A program made the translations under genes and the position numbers. Of a stretch of 64,000 nucleotides of DNA, positions 61,360 to 64,000 are shown one piece after another. The stretch is from Methylobacterium longum (GTDB taxonomy: Bacteria > Pseudomonadota > Alphaproteobacteria > Rhizobiales > Beijerinckiaceae): the NCBI RefSeq assembly GCF_022179385.1, contig NZ_BPQS01000013.1:62001-126000 (forward strand), in the 5' to 3' direction. Position 1 is the stretch's first letter, and each line of letters opens with the position of its first letter. The notes under the pieces are model-generated. The model made no database searches. It was not told the origin of the DNA and worked only from the letters and a program-made list of their open reading frames with translations.

Positions 61360-61764
61360 TCACGGAGCCGCCGTATCGCCATCGGGCGGGTTTGCGCCTG
61401 CGCCTTCCCACTCGACGAGCTTCCGGCTCAGCTTGAGCGCCTTGTAGAACTCGCCGGCCTCGACGGCGCCGGCGATGGCGGCCACCTGGGGGGCCGCCGC
61501 GGGCGCCACCCGAATTAGGTCGGTGGCTTGACGGAAGAACAGGTCGATGCCCTGCGCCGGGTCATCGGCGAGGTAGATCACCGTCAGCGTCAGGTGAAGC
61601 TGCTTGCAGGCCGTGTCGGCCTCGGTCTCCGTGATGATCTCGCTCTCGCGGAGGAACTTGCATTGCGTCTCGATCAGAAAGGTCGAGCGACGGTCGCCGT
61701 TACGCAGTAGGGCGCCGTTGATGATCAACCGCTCGTAGGGCTTGAGTTCGAGGCGCAGGGGCAT
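61360..61764 (-). CDS. flbT: Flagellin mRNA translation regulator FlbT
   Basis: FlbT binds flagellin mRNA leaders and represses translation until the basal body is built. The 134-residue protein opens with MPLRLELKPYERLIINGALL and has KFLRESEIITETEADTACKQ and VEAGEFYKALKLSRKLVEWE, the family's start and end blocks. Start at ATG 61764 after AAGGAGC. In related bacteria flaF and flbT are usually adjacent and co-directional; here they converge. The upstream gap shared with xylB carries two palindromes. Confidence 0.92.
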   Translation of the reverse strand: MPLRLELKPYERLIINGALLRNGDRRSTFLIETQCKFLRESEIITETEADTACKQLHLTLTVIYLADDPAQGIDLFFRQATDLIRVAPAAAPQVAAIAGAVEAGEFYKALKLSRKLVEWEGAGANPPDGDTAAP

Positions 61765-61803
61765 GCGTGCTCCTTTCTAGAAGGCGCTGCGATCTCATTC
61801 GCC

Positions 61804-61817
61804 AAACGTTAACGTTT
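61804..61817. promoter_or_regulatory. Perfect 14-bp palindrome between flbT and xylB
   Basis: AAACGTTAACGTTT is fully self-complementary and contains two AACGTT cores, as in LacI-type operators that centre on CG. It lies 40-53 bases upstream of flbT and about 100 bases upstream of xylB. Candidate operator for one or both; the regulator is not in the window. Confidence 0.5.
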
Positions 61818-61842
61818 CGCCAATCCCCGGCCCGACGCAGCG

Positions 61843-61863
61843 CGTTGCGCGTCGAACGCAACG
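61843..61863. promoter_or_regulatory. Perfect inverted repeat CGTTGCG-N7-CGCAACG upstream of xylB
   Basis: Arms at 61843-61849 and 61857-61863, spaced by seven bases, ending 51 bases before the xylB start. Could be a second operator or overlap the xylB promoter. Together with the palindrome at 61804 it makes this short gap unusually symmetrical. Confidence 0.45.
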
Positions 61864-61914
61864 TGGTAAAACTCAGACAATCCGGCCCTCGGGGCCGCGT
61901 CGGAGGGAGCTCCC

Positions 61915-62691
61915 ATGGCGTCTGCATGGGCGAACCGTGCGATCTATCCGAGCCTCTCAGGCAAGCGGGTGCTGATCACGGGGGGCGCATCCGGCATCGG
62001 CGCAGCCCTGGTCGAGGCGTTCGTGGCTCAGGGCGCACGCGTCCTGTTCGGCGATATCGCGGACGACGCTGCGGCCGCCCTGGTCGCGCGGCTGTCGCCC
62101 GGCGCGGCGGCAGCGCCCCTTCACCGGCGCTGTGACCTCACCGAGGTGGCGGCGGTCCGCGCTCTCGTGACCGAGAGCGAAGCGGCGCTCGGCGGTCTGG
62201 ACGTGCTCGTCAACAACGCCGGCAACGACGATCGCCACACCGTGGAGGAGATCACGCCGGACTTCTGGGACGAACGGATCGCGGTGAACCTGCGCCACCT
62301 CTTCTTCGCCGCCCAGGCCGCGGTGCCGGCGATGCGACGGGCCGGCGGCGGCGTCATCCTGAACTTCGGCTCGATCAGCTGGCATCTTGGCTTGAAGGAC
62401 CTAGCGATCTACCAGACCGCCAAGGCGGGCATCGAGGGGATGAGCCGGGCCCTGGCCCGTGACCTGGGGCGCGACGGGATCCGGGTGGCCTCGATCCTGC
62501 CCGGCAACGTCCAGACCCCGCGTCAGGAGAAGTGGTACACGCGGGAGGGAGAGGCCGAGATCCTCCGGGCGCAATGCCTGGATCGCCGGATCCAGCCGGC
62601 CGACGTCGCCGCTCTGGTCCTGTTCCTGGCCTCGGACGACGCGCGCATGTGCACCGGCCACGGCTATTTCGTCGATGCCGGCTGGCGGTGA
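61915..62691 (+). CDS. xylB: D-xylose 1-dehydrogenase (Caulobacter XylB type, SDR family)
   Basis: NAD-dependent oxidation of D-xylose to xylonolactone, first step of the oxidative (Weimberg/Dahms) pathway. The 258-residue SDR enzyme has TGGASGIG, NNAGNDDRHTVEEI, catalytic Ser in FGSISWHLGLKDLAIYQTAK with Tyr and Lys, and ends CTGHGYFVDAGWR. From memory, AIYPSLSGKRVLITGG, VNNAGNDDRH, GSISWHLGL and QEKWYTREGEAEI agree closely with Caulobacter crescentus XylB. Start ATG 61915 after GGAGGGAG. The later pathway genes are not in the window, and a hairpin follows at 62766. Confidence 0.85.
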   Translation: MASAWANRAIYPSLSGKRVLITGGASGIGAALVEAFVAQGARVLFGDIADDAAAALVARLSPGAAAAPLHRRCDLTEVAAVRALVTESEAALGGLDVLVNNAGNDDRHTVEEITPDFWDERIAVNLRHLFFAAQAAVPAMRRAGGGVILNFGSISWHLGLKDLAIYQTAKAGIEGMSRALARDLGRDGIRVASILPGNVQTPRQEKWYTREGEAEILRAQCLDRRIQPADVAALVLFLASDDARMCTGHGYFVDAGWR

Positions 62692-62765
62692 GCGGCTGCG
62701 CGATCCCTGACGTTCAGCCCGCAGGACGGTCGACGGCGGGGAGGCGAACTGCAATCGGGAACCTG

Positions 62766-62796
62766 AGGACCGGGCGACCGCAGATCGCCCGGTCCT
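62766..62796 (+). terminator. Perfect 12-bp hairpin after xylB
   Basis: AGGACCGGGCGA at 62766-62777 pairs with TCGCCCGGTCCT at 62785-62796 around a seven-base loop, 75 bases past the xylB stop. No T-run on the plus strand. Probably the 3' end of the xylB transcript. Confidence 0.5.
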
Positions 62797-62939
62797 GATG
62801 GAAGCCTCCGGGATCGGCGCGGGACGTCGGCCCACGCCCTCGCGGCGGCTGAACCGCACCCCACGAAGAGCGCGGACTTTCACACCGGGCTCGAAGTGGG
62901 ATTCAGCATCTGTGTCGCGACAGCCGCGCCGGAGCGGCC

Positions 62940-63170
62940 TCAGTCGCACGATTCCTTCTTCACGGTCTTGGTGTCGCCCATGTCGTTCTCCTTGCGCACC
63001 GTCTTGGTGACGCAGCCGTCGCCGTGCTCGTGAACGGTCACGGACTTCGACTCTGAGGCCGGGCGATCGACGACCACGGCGGGACGGTCCCGCTCGATGA
63101 CGGTGGTCTGCGCCTGCGCGGCGGCGCAGAGGCTCAGCAGGGCGGCGGTGGCGAGCAACGACTTGCGCAT
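62940..63170 (-). CDS. Small periplasmic hypothetical protein
   Basis: A 76-residue protein from ATG 63170 with a signal peptide (RKSLLATAALLSLCAAAQAQ). The mature part contains TTVIERDRPAVVVDRPA and a repetitive charged VTVHEHGDGCVTKTVRKEN, then DMGDTKTVKKESCD with two cysteines. Similar short secreted proteins with TVVKRKV-type repeats occur in many alphaproteobacteria; function unknown. The gene is convergent with xylB. Confidence 0.65.
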   Translation of the reverse strand: MRKSLLATAALLSLCAAAQAQTTVIERDRPAVVVDRPASESKSVTVHEHGDGCVTKTVRKENDMGDTKTVKKESCD

Positions 63171-63388
63171 GGTGGGCTCCAGTACCGGTTTCGGTACCGA
63201 GTAACGTGATCCCAGCTTGAGCGTTCCGCCGGTGGACAGGTCGAAATGGCGGACCGAACCCGTAAAAGAACTTGGTTCGATCCGCGCGCCGTTCGGCATG
63301 AGGTTCAGCCGCAGCGACGCCTGCCAGTGACCCCGGAATCCAGCCCGTTTCAAGCCGGGCCGACTACGTGCGCAGACCTCCGCGCCGC

Positions 63389-63640
63389 TCAGCCGCCGGT
63401 CATGGGCGGGAAGAAGGCGACCTCGCGGGCGTCCCCGATCACGGCGTCGGGCTTGGCGTGGGCACGATCGATCGCGGCCCGCACTACGCCGGGATCCTCG
63501 AACGCGTAGGCGTATTCCTCGCCGCGCCCGCGCAGCCAATCGATGAGGTCGGCCACGGTGGCGATCTCAGGCGGCAGGACCAGATCTTCCTCGGCGCGGC
63601 CGATCCGCTCGCGGACCCAGGCGAAATAGACGAGCTTCAT
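63389..63640 (-). CDS. moaD: Molybdopterin synthase sulfur carrier subunit
   Basis: An 83-residue ubiquitin-fold protein that, as C-terminal thiocarboxylate, delivers sulfur to precursor Z in molybdopterin synthesis. LVYFAWVRERIGRAEEDLVL opens it and it ends in the obligatory Gly-Gly (VAFFPPMTGG). Start ATG 63640. It follows pgsA on the minus strand by 53 bases, the usual order in this group, but the expected moaE is not next: the 218 bases downstream carry no MoaE-like frame. Confidence 0.92.
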   Translation of the reverse strand: MKLVYFAWVRERIGRAEEDLVLPPEIATVADLIDWLRGRGEEYAYAFEDPGVVRAAIDRAHAKPDAVIGDAREVAFFPPMTGG

Positions 63641-63693
63641 CGCGTCACCGTACCGGGTTCGGGGCTGGACCACGCATCCCGCGACTGAGGCGT

Positions 63694-64000
63694 TCAGCGC
63701 GGGTCGTCGATGACGTGCTTGATCCCGGCCCGCATATAGTCCCAGCCGGTCCAGAGCGTGAGGGCGGCGGCGAGCCACAGCAGCGTGATCCCGATCGGCT
63801 CGGTCCCCGGCAGGACCGTCTCGCCCGCGGGGCCGGCGACCAGGAAGCCCAGTGACAGAAGCTGCACGGTGGTCTTCCACTTGGCGATCTTGCTCACCGG
63901 CACGCCGACCTTCAGCTCGGCCAGGTACTCGCGCAGGCCGGAGACCAGCACCTCGCGGCACAGGATCACGATCGCCGCCCAGATGTTCGGCCCGATGATC
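63694..64000 (-). CDS. pgsA: Phosphatidylglycerophosphate synthase, C-terminal part (cut by window end)
   Basis: CDP-alcohol phosphatidyltransferase making phosphatidylglycerol phosphate. The frame is open to the last base of the window, showing about 101 C-terminal residues: IIGPNIWAAIVILCREVLVS, GLREYLAEL, the basic KIAKWKTTVQLLSLG segment and two further helices (GITLLWLAAALTLWTGWDYM). The N-terminal DGxxAR catalytic region lies outside. REVLVSGLREYL is characteristic of PgsA. Confidence 0.88.
   Translation of the reverse strand, partial: IIGPNIWAAIVILCREVLVSGLREYLAELKVGVPVSKIAKWKTTVQLLSLGFLVAGPAGETVLPGTEPIGITLLWLAAALTLWTGWDYMRAGIKHVIDDPR

Noticed and set aside
1-64000. CRISPR arrays, insertion sequences, prophage or tRNA genes
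   Set aside because: No regularly spaced repeats, transposase or integrase motifs, or T-arm GGTTCGAATCC-like patterns were seen in reading the window. A covariance-model and IS search would be decisive.

Overview
The window is very GC-rich (roughly 70% by eye), has short intergenic gaps, and carries marker genes of the Hyphomicrobiales: dapF-mtaB-ftsY-yciB followed by ccmC/ccmD/ccmG, the CtrA-degradation adaptor family RcdA (DUF1465), flaF and flbT, a cysteine-free L31, plant-type glutamate-cysteine ligase and a Caulobacter-like xylose dehydrogenase. Overall it looks like a chromosomal segment of a Methylobacterium-type alphaproteobacterium; the genus is inferred from gene style, not from a search. 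No tRNA, rRNA, IS element, prophage or CRISPR array was found.

Layout. 1-9 kb: housekeeping block (DapF end, tRNA methylthiotransferase MtaB, a pseudouridine synthase, FtsY, YciB, cytochrome c maturation CcmGDC), then a gene behind a textbook alphaproteobacterial LexA-type box, a TrmN6-like methyltransferase and a DUF2007 protein. 9-16.7 kb: long-chain polyprenyl diphosphate synthase, MarR regulator, CLC transporter with CBS domains, IspE, a moeA gene wrecked by many frameshifts and amber codons, and a class-V aminotransferase-fold protein. 16.7-29.6 kb: an exopolysaccharide/surface-glycan locus (flippase, FemAB-like acyltransferase, sterol-desaturase-family hydroxylase, two GT4 glycosyltransferases, GH5 hydrolase, polymerase-like membrane protein, GumC/Wzc-like chain-length protein with a decayed kinase domain, GINT1-like propeller protein).

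29.6-43 kb: probable 6S RNA upstream of 5-formyl-THF cyclo-ligase, a YmdB-type phosphodiesterase, a MotA/ExbB-like plus OmpA/MotB-like stator pair, a minimal chemoreceptor signalling domain, D-cysteine desulfhydrase family protein, MsbA-like ABC exporter, rpmE with a strong terminator, rcdA, an L,D-transpeptidase and a Tat-type metallophosphoesterase whose signal peptide is frameshifted. 43-51 kb: cold-shock protein, CysQ/SuhB-family phosphatase, UbiA, RsmE, glutamate-cysteine ligase, TusA-like and Nudix proteins, with several small unknown proteins.

51-57 kb: a second glycan cluster (WecB/TagA/CpsF transferase, a second GumC-like protein, two more glycosyltransferases), all on the minus strand and overlapping. 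57-64 kb: SelD, CcdA, a phosphoesterase, small secreted proteins, flaF and flbT facing each other, xylB divergent from flbT across a region with two perfect inverted repeats, then moaD and the end of pgsA.

The two glycan loci carry paralogous chain-length proteins and may serve one or two polymers. CcmCDG and CcdA belong to cytochrome c assembly, although ccmA/ccmB/ccmE/ccmF are not in the window. The molybdenum cofactor genes are split: moaD is intact, moeA here is dead, so an active moeA must lie elsewhere if molybdoenzymes are made.
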